Part shown: one piece after another, positions 9,918 to 17,665 of the stretch
How the letters are laid out: each line of letters starts with the position of its first letter
How positions within the stretch are numbered: position 1 is the first letter of the stretch
Origin: Flavobacteriales bacterium
GTDB lineage: Bacteria; Bacteroidota; Bacteroidia; Flavobacteriales_F; PHOS-HE28
Direction of reading: 5' to 3'
NCBI GenBank assembly: GCA_016718655.1
Contig: JADKCV010000002.1
Location: 1-64,000, forward strand
DNA length: 64,000 nucleotides
Notes under the pieces: model-generated
What the model saw: only the letters and a program-made list of their open reading frames with translations
Told to the model about the DNA's origin: nothing
Databases searched by the model: none
Translations under genes and position numbers: made by a program

Positions 9918-10761
9918 GTTCCTGCAGTGCGCGATGTGAGCGGCTTGGACCTTCGCGTCGCATCAACTTACGCGCTTGGTCACGCAGCCAACGCTCCCAC
10001 GTGAAGTCATGGATGAGACCGCCGCCCGTGCTGCGGATGTCCTTTTCCAAAAGCTTATGCAACGCGGGAACATCCACCACCGTGGCACGCACGGATCCCA
10101 GCATTGACGTTGTCATCGCACCCTTACGGCTCAGCACCTGTTCCAAACGGCGGGTGCTGTTCATGTGCCCTGCGCACTTGCCGTACAAGCGATAGGTGCA
10201 CCACGCGGACCGACCGCTACCATCGGTGTAATGCAACGGTACATCGCGCCACCGGCGATAGGGGACCTGTTCCACTTCCTCCACATGGTGGATGTAGGTG
10301 AGCGCATAGGTGACATCGATATCCAACGCCAGGATGCGCGCGGCATGACGCCGCATGAACGCGAACGGGGATCCGGGTCCGAAGCTGCTGATCTCCTTCG
10401 ACCCGACGAGCTCTTCCGTTCCTGCACCGGCGACGGCACAGGAATGTAGCGGATGGGGCGTGCGTTGGAATGCGGGATGTGCCCGGGCCGCCTCCCCCAG
10501 TGCCCCTGTGATGGTGGGCGAGGATCGGCTGTCATAGGACTCACCCGGCAGCAGGTCATGGTTGAACGTGGGCACCAGAACGGTCCCCGAAGGACCGACC
10601 GCTGACACGAATGCATCGAGCAACGCCTTGGCCCCTTCTGTTGAACCGGCCCTGCGCAAGGCCCAAGAGAGCCGTGTGAGATCCGCCACCACCATCAACA
10701 CCTCGCCCTGTTGCACACCGAGGAGACCTGGCCAAGCGGCTATCGGTGGGGTCGCGGTCAT
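9895..10761 (-). CDS. AAC(3)-family N-acetyltransferase
   Basis: 288 residues of the aminoglycoside 3-N-acetyltransferase fold family, which moves acetyl from acetyl-CoA to an amino sugar. Visible signatures are PSGTVLVPTFNHD near 75-87, GALGEAARAHP and FQRTPHPLHSCAVAG (the conserved RTxHP...S core), then FGPGSPF. Many members of this family in polysaccharide loci act on glycan amino groups, and that is the likely role here rather than drug resistance. Start and stop overlap the GNAT upstream (ATGA) and the deacetylase downstream. Confidence 0.88.
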   Translation of the reverse strand: MTATPPIAAWPGLLGVQQGEVLMVVADLTRLSWALRRAGSTEGAKALLDAFVSAVGPSGTVLVPTFNHDLLPGESYDSRSSPTITGALGEAARAHPAFQRTPHPLHSCAVAGAGTEELVGSKEISSFGPGSPFAFMRRHAARILALDIDVTYALTYIHHVEEVEQVPYRRWRDVPLHYTDGSGRSAWCTYRLYGKCAGHMNSTRRLEQVLSRKGAMTTSMLGSVRATVVDVPALHKLLEKDIRSTGGGLIHDFTWERWLRDQARKLMRREGPSRSHRALQEHASRPSR

Positions 10762-11237
10762 GCCGGTCGGCGGAAGCGGAAGAGTTCCGGACGATAGCCC
10801 AGCGAACGGACGAAGCGCTGCGACAACAGGTTCTCATGTACCACTTCGCACTCGGTGGCCTTCACCCCTTTCCGATCGAACCAATCGTGCAAGGCCGTGG
10901 TGAGCGCTTGGGCCACTCCGCTACGGCGCTGGTCGGGGACCACGTAGAGGTGGGTCCAATGGCCAAGCAGCGCGCCTCCGAGGTAGTCCGGCGCCAGCTT
11001 CACCACGCCATAGGTGAAGCCCACGACCACCCCATCCTGCTCGGCGAGCACCAAGCGCCCGAAACGCTCAACCCCTCGCCGGACACCTTCGGTCCAGATC
11101 CGTGCACCATCAGGGGCGAGTGTCGCGTGCATCCCATGGCCGCTCATGGAGGAATGAAGATCATCGAACAAGGGAGGCACTTGGTCCAGCAAGGGGTCCT
11201 GGCCGTCGGTCACGATGTGGATGCGCGCCTTGCTCAT
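10758..11237 (-). CDS. GNAT-family N-acetyltransferase
   Basis: 159 residues with the GNAT core: a conserved acyl-CoA binding segment WTHLYVVPDQRRSGVAQAL (motif A, R-S-G-V-A), a beta-bulge strand before it, and ENLLSQRFVRSLGY (motif B) at the end. It transfers an acyl group from acyl-CoA or, given the neighbouring carrier protein, possibly from an acyl carrier protein; that second idea is inference. It overlaps both neighbours by 4 bases (ATGA), placing it between the carrier protein and the AAC(3) enzyme. Confidence 0.85.
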   Translation of the reverse strand: MSKARIHIVTDGQDPLLDQVPPLFDDLHSSMSGHGMHATLAPDGARIWTEGVRRGVERFGRLVLAEQDGVVVGFTYGVVKLAPDYLGGALLGHWTHLYVVPDQRRSGVAQALTTALHDWFDRKGVKATECEVVHENLLSQRFVRSLGYRPELFRFRRPA

Positions 11238-11491
11238 GCCTGACGGGCGAATAGTTCCACCACACCACCCAAGGTCGTTCCCCCGGGTCGGTCCATCGCC
11301 GCGATCAGGTCCACTTCCTTGCCCGTGCGCTTCTCCAGGTCGACCACAAGGTCCACGAAGCCCAAGGAATCCAGCAGACCGGAACGCAAGAGATCGAGGT
11401 CATCGGTGAGCTCGCTCGTGCTCATGCCCAAGCGCGCTGCACGCTGCGCGATCAGGGACAGGACAGTATCGCGGAGGTGCGGATCAGCCAT
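11234..11491 (-). CDS. Acyl/aminoacyl carrier protein
   Basis: 85 residues with the four-helix carrier fold pattern. The motif DSLGFVDLV (about 41-49) supplies the serine that receives 4'-phosphopantetheine. It is acidic around the motif but unlike fatty-acid AcpP (DSLDTVEL); DSLGF-type carriers are usually partners of dedicated adenylating enzymes. Its start lies 8 bases inside the adenylating ligase gene, so the two are made together. It probably receives the acyl or amino-acyl group activated by that ligase. Confidence 0.92.
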   Translation of the reverse strand: MADPHLRDTVLSLIAQRAARLGMSTSELTDDLDLLRSGLLDSLGFVDLVVDLEKRTGKEVDLIAAMDRPGGTTLGGVVELFARQA

Positions 11492-12938
11492 GGTTCGCCA
11501 GTTCCTTCAGTGCCCGCTTATCCACCTTGCCATTGGAATTCAACGGGAAGTGCCCCAGGATAAGGATCGCTTCAGGAAGCATGTAGGGAGGCAACTGTTC
11601 CTTCAACGCACGCATCAGTGCGACCGTATCACCGGGTACGTCGATAAAGGTAACCAGACGCACGCCGCCCGTCCCTTCCACGGCCACGGTCACCGTCCGG
11701 CCAGCACCCAAGTGCATACCCACTACCCGGTCCACCTCCGACGGCTCCACGCGATGCCCCTGCACCTTCACCTGATCATCCATACGACCCAGGAAATGGA
11801 AGCAGCCTTCGTCATCCTGGCGCACACGATCGCCCGTGGCATACCAGCGTGTACCCCTGGGATCCGTTCGGAACACCGCATCAGTGGCCTCCTGTCGTTG
11901 CACGTACCCCAGCGCTACTTGCGGCCCGCCCAGCCACAGTTCACCGGTGCGGACATCCTCTTCCGGTTCCACGCGGACCAAGGCTCCCGGGAACGGCTTG
12001 CCCAAGGGAACGGTCCCCATTGTACCGAACGGCGTTCGCACCGGATGTTCGAGAATGGCTATCGTGGCTTCCGTTGGGCCGTACAGGTTGGTGATGCTAC
12101 CGTTCGGTGCAGCAACAGCCCAGGCGGACGCATAGGCCCAGGGCAGCGCTTCACCGCAGAAGAAGCTCAAGCGTAACAACGGGAAACTCCCGGGTTCCAG
12201 CGCACGCATACGCTGCATCAACCCGATGACCGAGGGTACCGAGAACCAGACGGTGATACGCTCGTCCTTCAGGTAAGATGCCAATCGCAAGGCGTGCCCC
12301 TCATCCGGAACACTCAAGCATGCGCCCTTACCCCAGCACACGAAAAGGTCGTGTACGCTGAGGTCGAATCCCAGACCGAAGAGCTGGGTGCAGCGGTCCT
12401 CGGGACGGATATCCCAGGCCTGCAATGCGTGACGCAGGTAGGCCGCGACATTGGCACGCGTGACCTGCACCCCTTTCGGCCCTCCGGTGCTGCCCGATGT
12501 GAACATCACATACGCTTCGGCACCTGGACGACGCACCCGGGAGCAATGCGGCATGGGGACATACAGCGGAAGGGTCGTGTGTCCACGCAAGCGATGGTGT
12601 TCCGTGGAAGGTGCGATGATGCCTTGCACCTCGGCTTGTTCCATCGCTTGGCGCCAGCGTTCCTCCGGATGGTCCGGGTGGAGTGGTACGTAGGCGCGTC
12701 CACTGCGCAACACGCCCAGTATTCCCGCATAGGAGATCGCATCCCTGACACCCAGGACGGCCACACGGCAACCGGTGGGCAACGTGTCGGAACACCATTG
12801 GGCCACGGCATCCGCTTCCCGGTCCAGCTCCGCGTAGGTCAGGGAACGACCAGCCACGCGCAAGGCCTCACGCCCGCTGTAGGTGGCCACGGAGCGGTCG
12901 AGGACCGTGACGGGATCGTACCAGGTGGGATCGTTCAC
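11484..12938 (-). CDS. DltA-like AMP-forming ligase (adenylation enzyme) for the carrier protein
   Basis: Stand-alone ANL-superfamily adenylation enzyme of about 484 residues. It has all core motifs: MFTSGSTGGPKGVQVT (P-loop), GFDLSVHDLF, FFCGEALPW, NLYGPTEAT, GELWLGGPQVALGY, YATGDRVR, FLGRMDDQVKVQGHRVEP and the catalytic Lys in NSNGKVDKRAL. The FDLSVHD and FCGEALP variants are those of D-alanine:carrier ligase (DltA) relatives, so an amino acid or small carboxylic acid is the likely substrate. GTG 12938 sits 2 bases after the toroid gene stop and matches the domain start; an upstream ATG (13004) lies inside that gene. No thioesterase or condensation domain is fused. Confidence 0.9.
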   Translation of the reverse strand: MNDPTWYDPVTVLDRSVATYSGREALRVAGRSLTYAELDREADAVAQWCSDTLPTGCRVAVLGVRDAISYAGILGVLRSGRAYVPLHPDHPEERWRQAMEQAEVQGIIAPSTEHHRLRGHTTLPLYVPMPHCSRVRRPGAEAYVMFTSGSTGGPKGVQVTRANVAAYLRHALQAWDIRPEDRCTQLFGLGFDLSVHDLFVCWGKGACLSVPDEGHALRLASYLKDERITVWFSVPSVIGLMQRMRALEPGSFPLLRLSFFCGEALPWAYASAWAVAAPNGSITNLYGPTEATIAILEHPVRTPFGTMGTVPLGKPFPGALVRVEPEEDVRTGELWLGGPQVALGYVQRQEATDAVFRTDPRGTRWYATGDRVRQDDEGCFHFLGRMDDQVKVQGHRVEPSEVDRVVGMHLGAGRTVTVAVEGTGGVRLVTFIDVPGDTVALMRALKEQLPPYMLPEAILILGHFPLNSNGKVDKRALKELANHG

Positions 12939-12940
12939 GT

Positions 12941-13600
12941 TCAAAAGCGGGGCAGTATGCCCTCCCTGCAAAGCAACGCATCGGCCAGGTACTTCTGCGC
13001 CCAATTGGGGTAGGCGAACTTCTCATAGCGACCCCAAAGCGGGAAGGAACCCGTCACCCCCCCTTGCGCGGCGGAAGGCCCTGACGAAGAAGTGTGCTGT
13101 ACCTGCTTCAACAGGTCCACCATGCGTTTGGCAGCGCTGTCGTAATCCGGTTCATGCGTAATGGCTTGGAGTCGCGACCAGACGATGGCCAACTGCGCAC
13201 AACCCGTGGTGATGGTCGATTCGGAACCCCGCCACCGGGCATCATAGCGGCCATTCAAAGTCCCGTGCTCCAGGAAACGATCCCGCAATACCAATGCAGC
13301 TCGCTCGGCCGCCTTCAAGTAGCGATCGTCCTGCGTGAAGCCATGGCACTCCAGCAGACCATCCAAGGTATAGGCAATGGTATGCGTGATCGGCCGGTCG
13401 TTGTGCTTGATGGTGTTGTCCGCATCGGCGAACCAACCATTGGATGCCTGACGCCCTAGGACCCATTCCAGGTTCAACCGAGCAGCCTCTCGGTACACCG
13501 AAGTACCCGTGAGGGCATGCAGGTGGAGCAATGGTGCGTCCACATAGCTGTCGTAAACACGCGATGAACCGAGAAAGTTGTGGATGCGCCCAGGAACCAT
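12941..13600 (-). CDS. Alpha/alpha-toroid glycan-locus protein, C-terminal part of a frameshifted gene
   Basis: This part has helical repeats of a six-hairpin (alpha/alpha toroid) protein, with YVDAPLLHLHALTG, NGWFADADNT, THTIAYTLDGLLECHG and YPNWAQKYLADAL. The N-terminal half lies in another frame (13242-14114). Deleting one G from the GGG at 13589-13591 restores a 390-residue protein reading DGSWRIHNFLGSSRVYDSY. Proteins of this type are common in Bacteroidota polysaccharide loci, often mislabelled as dehydratases. They resemble unsaturated-glucuronyl hydrolase or terpenoid-cyclase folds; the real activity is unknown. ATG 13600 could give only the C-terminal part. Confidence 0.75.
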   Translation of the reverse strand: MVPGRIHNFLGSSRVYDSYVDAPLLHLHALTGTSVYREAARLNLEWVLGRQASNGWFADADNTIKHNDRPITHTIAYTLDGLLECHGFTQDDRYLKAAERAALVLRDRFLEHGTLNGRYDARWRGSESTITTGCAQLAIVWSRLQAITHEPDYDSAAKRMVDLLKQVQHTSSSGPSAAQGGVTGSFPLWGRYEKFAYPNWAQKYLADALLCREGILPRF

Positions 13601-14114
13601 CGCGCTCTTGTACACGCACCATCCAATCGCCTGCGCGCACCGCGGCGTCCAGGTAAGCGCGATGACCACTGAATGCATGGGCGGCCAGCATGCCCCGTAG
13701 CACTTGTGCCGTATTGAACACGACCGATGCCCGTTCCTCACCCACCCGGCCGCCTTGCCAACCCCCATCGGCACGCTGAATGGACAGCAACCAATCCGCG
13801 GCCTGCAAGGCCCGGTGCCGCAATGTTGGCAAGTCCAGCACCTCAGCTGCCGCAAGGAAAGTGGGGATGATATACCCGGTGGTCTCGGGATAGGAAGGTC
13901 CGTGGCCATGGACCAGATGATAGCTCCCGAACCCGGCATCGGTGCCGTGATCCTGACAACGGCACAGGTGGTCGATGACCGCACGCAGTGCCAAGCGATC
14001 CGCTAACTGTGCAGGGCCCGATACGTCGTGTTGGGCCAGAAGCACGGAACGCACCTCGGCGGCAGAAAGTGCATGCGCGAAATAGCGCGCGTAGTCGATG
14101 GCAGAGCGTATCAC
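13242..14114 (-). CDS. Alpha/alpha-toroid glycan-locus protein, N-terminal part of the frameshifted gene
   Basis: ATG 14114 overlaps the stop of the epimerase gene (ATGA). The true sequence runs from MIRSAIDYARYFAHAL through GPSYPETTGYIIPTFLAAAEVL, a second toroid repeat with QRADGGWQGG, and VRVQERDGSWAH. After about 13589 the frame is out of register and continues as nonsense to a stop at 13242. The repeated [QE]x(1-2)DGxW pattern at successive helical hairpins supports the toroid fold. See the entry at 12941-13600 for the join. Confidence 0.75.
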   Translation of the reverse strand: MIRSAIDYARYFAHALSAAEVRSVLLAQHDVSGPAQLADRLALRAVIDHLCRCQDHGTDAGFGSYHLVHGHGPSYPETTGYIIPTFLAAAEVLDLPTLRHRALQAADWLLSIQRADGGWQGGRVGEERASVVFNTAQVLRGMLAAHAFSGHRAYLDAAVRAGDWMVRVQERDGSWAHPQLSRFIACLRQLCGRTIAPPACPHGYFGVPRGCSVEPGMGPRASGIQWLVRRCGQHHQAQRPADHAYHCLYLGWSAGVPWLHAGRSLLEGGRASCIGIAGSFPGARDFEWPL

Positions 14115-14569
14115 CGGTAGCTCAACAAGTGTTCACAGATCGCCTCCGCCGCATGTCCATCTCCGAACAACGCGATCCCGTCAGGCATACCATCGATCAG
14201 GAAGTGTTCGACCGCATGCTTGATCCGATCCGGGTCGGTATCCGTAAGTACCGCATGCCCCCCCTGCACGAGTTCGACCCATTCTGTGGTTGGCCTCAGG
14301 ATCACACAAGGGCGTCGGAAGAAGTAGGCTTCCTTCTGCACTCCCCCACTATCCGTCAGGATCACGCGAGCACTACGCTCCAAGGCGATCATGTCCAAGA
14401 AGCCCACTGGAGGAAGCATGTGGATCCCTTCAGTATGCAGCATCACCTGAAGCAACTCCTCGGGCAGCGATGCCTTCATCATTTTGAGCGCGCGCGGATG
14501 CACCGGCCAAACCAAGGCGATACCATGCCGCGCGTGAATGTCCAAGAAGGTCCTAACGAGTACCTCCAA
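14111..14569 (-). pseudogene. wecB: wecB-like epimerase, C-terminal fragment
   Basis: This frame encodes the C-terminal ~150 residues of a non-hydrolysing UDP-GlcNAc 2-epimerase, including LVWPVHPRALK, LLPPVGFLDM-like LPPVGFLDMIALERSA, the nucleotide-binding ILTDSGGVQKEAYFFRRPCVILRPTTEWVE (split here over two motifs, DSGGVQKEA and RPTTEW) and a C-terminal helix. It should be read continuously with the N-terminal part at 14479-15267. Confidence 0.8.
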
Positions 14570-15267
14570 TCGATGAGGGTCATCCGTATTGTGATATCGC
14601 GGTGGACCGTCACCAACAGATAGGAGCCGCGGTGAAGGCCCAGGTCGCTCAACAGCGTGGACCGGACCGTTGCGAGTTCGGCGAAATGGAGGCTGTTGTC
14701 GTACATCACATCACCACACGCGATCACGTGTGGACCATTGATATCCGGAGCACGGTCCCGGTCGATGGAGAATCCTTCACGTGCGAGGTTGGATACAGCG
14801 GTGTCCGTAGGGCAGAACAACCAAGTACTACAGTGGTCGGTAAGGATGCGATTCACCTCTTCAGGCATGCGCTTATCGAAGGAACGTAGACCGGCCTCCA
14901 CATGCGCGACGGGAATGTGCAGTTTCGCAGCTGCCAACGCAGCAGCGACCGTACTATTCGTATCACCGTAAACCAATACCACATCATACGTGTTCCGCAA
15001 CAACTCCTGTTCGATACCCATCATCATGCGGGCCGTCGTGTCGCCATGTTTGCCGCTACCCACGTCCAGCATCACACTGGGACGAGGTATGCCCAATTCA
15101 TCCAGGAAGACCTGGCTCATATCGGCATCATAGTGTTGGCCGGTGTGCAGTAGGGTCTCCTCGATACGCTCTGAAAAACCATTCCGTATCGCTCGACCAA
15201 GCGCTGCGGCTTTGATGATCTGGGGGCGCGCGCCAATGACTGTAAGGATACGGAGCGGTGCAGCCAT
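14479..15267 (-). CDS. wecB: UDP-N-acetylglucosamine 2-epimerase (non-hydrolysing), N-terminal part of a frameshifted gene
   Basis: The enzyme interconverts UDP-GlcNAc and UDP-ManNAc, the precursor of ManNAc-type residues in surface glycans. This part has LTVIGARPQIIKAAAL, TGQHYDADMSQVF, VLVYGDTNSTVAAALAA, HVEAGLRSFDKRMPEEVNR and then LLVTVHRD, after which the frame leaves the family. The expected HNTDDPHRLEVLVRT continues in another frame. Removing the two-base unit AT from ATAT at 14594-14597 gives HRDHNTDDPHRLEVL and about 384 residues, the normal length. ATG 15267 begins 2 bases after the radC stop. Confidence 0.85.
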   Translation of the reverse strand: MAAPLRILTVIGARPQIIKAAALGRAIRNGFSERIEETLLHTGQHYDADMSQVFLDELGIPRPSVMLDVGSGKHGDTTARMMMGIEQELLRNTYDVVLVYGDTNSTVAAALAAAKLHIPVAHVEAGLRSFDKRMPEEVNRILTDHCSTWLFCPTDTAVSNLAREGFSIDRDRAPDINGPHVIACGDVMYDNSLHFAELATVRSTLLSDLGLHRGSYLLVTVHRDITIRMTLIDWRYSLGPSWTFTRGMVSPWFGRCIRARSK

Positions 15268-15269
15268 GG

Positions 15270-16007
15270 TCAGTGTAGCATGCCGTTATCGGCAAAACTG
15301 TAGTAGCCTTGGTCCGTGATGATGAGGTGGTCCTGTACCAGGATATCCAACAGGCGCCCACCATCCACCAGTTTGCGTGTCAGTCGGACATCCTCTTCGC
15401 TAGGTCGTAGCTGACCACTTGGATGGTTATGACAGAGTATGATGGATGATGCTCTGCGGTCAAGGGCTTCCTTGAAGATGACCTTTGGGTCGGCCACCGT
15501 TCCGTGCAAGCCACCTCTGCTGACATGGCATCGGTCGAGCAAGCGATTGCCACGATCGAGTGTGATGATCCAGAACTCCTCATGCGAAAGATCGGCGAAA
15601 AGGTGTCGGACCAGATCATGGGCAGATACGCTGGAAGTGACCGATGGTCGCTCTTGGGGTTCCGCATCCTTACGTCGGCGGCCCAGTTCCAACGCGGCCA
15701 CTATGGCGATGGCCTTGGCTTCGCCCATGCCTTTGAACCGCGTGAGATCGCCGAGGCTCAACCGGCCCAGCTTGTGCAGGTCGTCACCCGCGCGCTGAAG
15801 GATCTCCCTGGAAAGGTCCAATGCACTACTTGAGGTGCTACCCGAGCGGATCAGGATCGCCAGCAACTCGGCGTTCGAAAGGGCTCCAGCACCCAGACGC
15901 ATGAGCTTCTCACGTGGGCGGTCGTCCTCGGACCACTCACGTATGCTCCGCTTGGTCGATTCGTCCAACGTCGCATCGATGGAAGGATGGGCATCAGGCC
16001 GTTGCAT
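15270..16007 (-). CDS. radC: RadC/JAB-domain protein
   Basis: 245 residues: an N-terminal helix-hairpin-helix region (LSLGDLTRFKGMGEAKAIAI) and a C-terminal JAMM metalloprotease-like domain with HNHPSGQLRPSEED, the His/Asp metal ligands being intact. The UPF0758/RadC family is named for DNA repair, but that role has not been substantiated and its function is open. It is the first gene of the minus-strand operon that goes on into wecB and the glycan-modification genes. A terminator for rpsT stands just upstream, so a separate promoter is expected; none with a good match was seen. Confidence 0.93.
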   Translation of the reverse strand: MQRPDAHPSIDATLDESTKRSIREWSEDDRPREKLMRLGAGALSNAELLAILIRSGSTSSSALDLSREILQRAGDDLHKLGRLSLGDLTRFKGMGEAKAIAIVAALELGRRRKDAEPQERPSVTSSVSAHDLVRHLFADLSHEEFWIITLDRGNRLLDRCHVSRGGLHGTVADPKVIFKEALDRRASSIILCHNHPSGQLRPSEEDVRLTRKLVDGGRLLDILVQDHLIITDQGYYSFADNGMLH

Positions 16008-16014
16008 GGGGTGC

Positions 16015-16044
16015 CAAAAAGAACAGGTCCCCGAGAGGACCTGT
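16015..16044 (-). terminator. Rho-independent terminator of rpsT
   Basis: On the minus strand ACAGGTCC pairs perfectly with GGACCTGT (16023-16044, six-base loop) and is followed by TTCTTTTT. It lies 22 bases after the rpsT stop and directly before radC. Confidence 0.8.
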
Positions 16045-16066
16045 CCAAGTTAGTACGAAGTATGGT

Positions 16067-16321
16067 TCACTTCAGACCGTTGACGTGCAACTTCACGGAG
16101 GACTTGAGGTTCGCCGCCTTGTTCTTATGGATGATGTTGCGCTTGGCCAACTTGTCGAGCATGGAACTCACCTCAGGCAACAGCTTCTCGGCCTCCTTCT
16201 TATCGGTGGTGGCACGCAGGGCACGGACCGCGTTACGCGTGGTCTTGTGCTGGTAGCGGTTACGATCATTGCGGGTCTCGGTCTGGCGGACGCGCTTCAG
16301 GGCTGACTTGTGGTTGGCCAT
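16067..16321 (-). CDS. rpsT: 30S ribosomal protein S20
   Basis: Binds 16S rRNA in the small subunit. The 84-residue, strongly basic product begins MANHKSALKRVRQTETRN and contains NKAANLKSSVKLHVNGL at the end, as S20 proteins do. The in-frame ATG at 16423 lies upstream of the promoter box and is rejected. It has its own promoter (16355-16387) and terminator (16015-16044), so it is a single-gene transcript inserted between the sugar transferase and radC operons. Confidence 0.97.
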   Translation of the reverse strand: MANHKSALKRVRQTETRNDRNRYQHKTTRNAVRALRATTDKKEAEKLLPEVSSMLDKLAKRNIIHKNKAANLKSSVKLHVNGLK

Positions 16322-16354
16322 GTCTTCTGGTGTTCCTTCCCCCGAAAGGGACGG

Positions 16355-16387
16355 CAAATATAGAACTCTTTCCTGTTCGAAGGGCAA
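16355..16387 (-). promoter_or_regulatory. Bacteroidota-type promoter of rpsT
   Basis: On the minus strand TTG (16387-16385) is followed after 22 bases by TATATTTG (16362-16355). The sequence continues CCGTCCCTTTCG, almost identical to the stretch after the rpmH and tRNA-Glu -7 boxes. Confidence 0.78.
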
Positions 16388-16439
16388 GCTGATGAAAAAT
16401 GGGCATCTCCAACGACACCCCACAGGTCTTTGGCTAGCA

Positions 16440-17612
16440 TCAGTAGGCCTTCTCGTCCTTTCCGAACATGTTGGTCACGGTCTTCACCACGATCCGCAGG
16501 TCGAGCATGAACGACCAGTTCTCGAGGTACCACACATCGAGCTCGACGCGCTTTTCCATGAGTTCGGGGGTCTGGGTCTCGCCACGGAGGCCATTGACCT
16601 GGGCCCACCCGGTGATACCAGGGCGCACGAAGTGACGCACCATGTACTTGTCGATGATGTCCCGATATTGGTCGTTCAGCCGGAGCGGGTGCGGTCGTGG
16701 GCCAACGATACTCATATGGCCGAACAGCACATTGAAGAACTGGGGCATCTCATCCAGGTTACTCTTCCGCAAGAAGGCGCCCACCTTGGTCACACGAGGG
16801 TCGTTCTTGGTAGCCTGTTTACTATCCGCCTCCTTGTTCATCCGCATGCTGCGGAATTTCCAACACACGAACTGCTCGTTATCCTTACCCAGACGCATCT
16901 GTTTGAAGAACACCGGGCCTCGACTGGACAGCTTCACCAAAAAGGCCAGGATCGGGAACAGCCATGTGAAGATGAACAGGATGACCCCTAAGGAGAACAT
17001 GATGTCGAACGCACGCTTCAACCGGCGTTTCGTAGCGTTGTCCAAGGGCTCATGACGGATCTTGCTCACTGGTACCGCGCCATGGAACTCGAGTCCGGAG
17101 GTCTTGACCACTGGAATGAAACTATCCGCACTGGGGATCACCCGAAAGCGGATGGTGTTGCGCTCACAGAACTCCATCAGGTCGGTGATGTCGCTACGAC
17201 GAGTGCCTGGTAACGCGCAATAAACGATGTCGATCTTGTTCTGGATCGCATACGCTTTGGCACTCTCCACATCGCCGATACGTCGCGCATTCAACGGTCC
17301 GTCGATCGGCGTATCGTTGAAAACGCCGCAAAACCGATAGCCGCGGACGGTCTGGTCCTCGCAGTACTGGAAGATCTCCTCCGCCGCCGGGCCATCTCCC
17401 ACGATGATCAGGTCCTTGACCGAGGTCAAGGGTTCCAAGGTGAGTACTTTGTTCAATCCGGTCTGCACGTTCTGTAGGGACACTCGACGGGAGCGCAGCA
17501 AGGTAGCGAGTTCCGCGCTCAGGTCCGACCCCGAACCCGTCTTGCCAGGCTTGCCAACGTTCGGCTCGATCGGGATGTTGCTGTCCAAAGGGAATGGGAT
17601 GATCGTGTTCAC
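16440..17612 (-). CDS. Polyprenyl-phosphate sugar phosphotransferase (initiating PGT, WcaJ/WbaP-like)
   Basis: Starts repeat-unit synthesis by moving a sugar-1-phosphate onto undecaprenyl phosphate at the inner membrane. Of 390 residues, about 66-180 form a nucleotide-binding-like domain (LIIVGDGPAAEEI). A membrane helix lies at about 206-226, and the catalytic PGT domain has SSRGPVFFKQMRLGKD, WKFRSMR, LDEMPQFFNV (Asp-Glu dyad 287-288) and MSIVGPRP. The four N-terminal membrane helices usual for WcaJ/WbaP are absent; the first 60 residues are polar. It has its own promoter at 17634-17665. It probably initiates the glycan exported by the Wzx/Wza genes at 27-31 kb. Confidence 0.93.
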   Translation of the reverse strand: MNTIIPFPLDSNIPIEPNVGKPGKTGSGSDLSAELATLLRSRRVSLQNVQTGLNKVLTLEPLTSVKDLIIVGDGPAAEEIFQYCEDQTVRGYRFCGVFNDTPIDGPLNARRIGDVESAKAYAIQNKIDIVYCALPGTRRSDITDLMEFCERNTIRFRVIPSADSFIPVVKTSGLEFHGAVPVSKIRHEPLDNATKRRLKRAFDIMFSLGVILFIFTWLFPILAFLVKLSSRGPVFFKQMRLGKDNEQFVCWKFRSMRMNKEADSKQATKNDPRVTKVGAFLRKSNLDEMPQFFNVLFGHMSIVGPRPHPLRLNDQYRDIIDKYMVRHFVRPGITGWAQVNGLRGETQTPELMEKRVELDVWYLENWSFMLDLRIVVKTVTNMFGKDEKAY

Positions 17613-17633
17613 GTTCGGCTAGTGAGTGTCGGC

Positions 17634-17665
17634 CAAAAGTAACCCACCACCTGCCGCAATGTCAA
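17634..17665 (-). promoter_or_regulatory. Bacteroidota-type promoter of the sugar transferase gene
   Basis: On the minus strand TTG (17665-17663) precedes TACTTTTG (17641-17634) by 21 bases, and GCC follows the -7 box. The leader to the ATG at 17612 is about 15 bases. The remaining 180 bases up to 17846 are relatively AT-rich and show no gene I would support. Confidence 0.72.

Noticed and set aside
9895..10761. Aminoglycoside resistance gene
   Set aside because: The AAC(3) fold is real, but operon context and family spread point to glycan acetylation; nothing indicates acquired resistance.
15270..16007. radC, ung and rmuC as part of a phage-defence island
   Set aside because: They are scattered, each in its own housekeeping context; no nuclease, toxin or phage-sensing gene is nearby.
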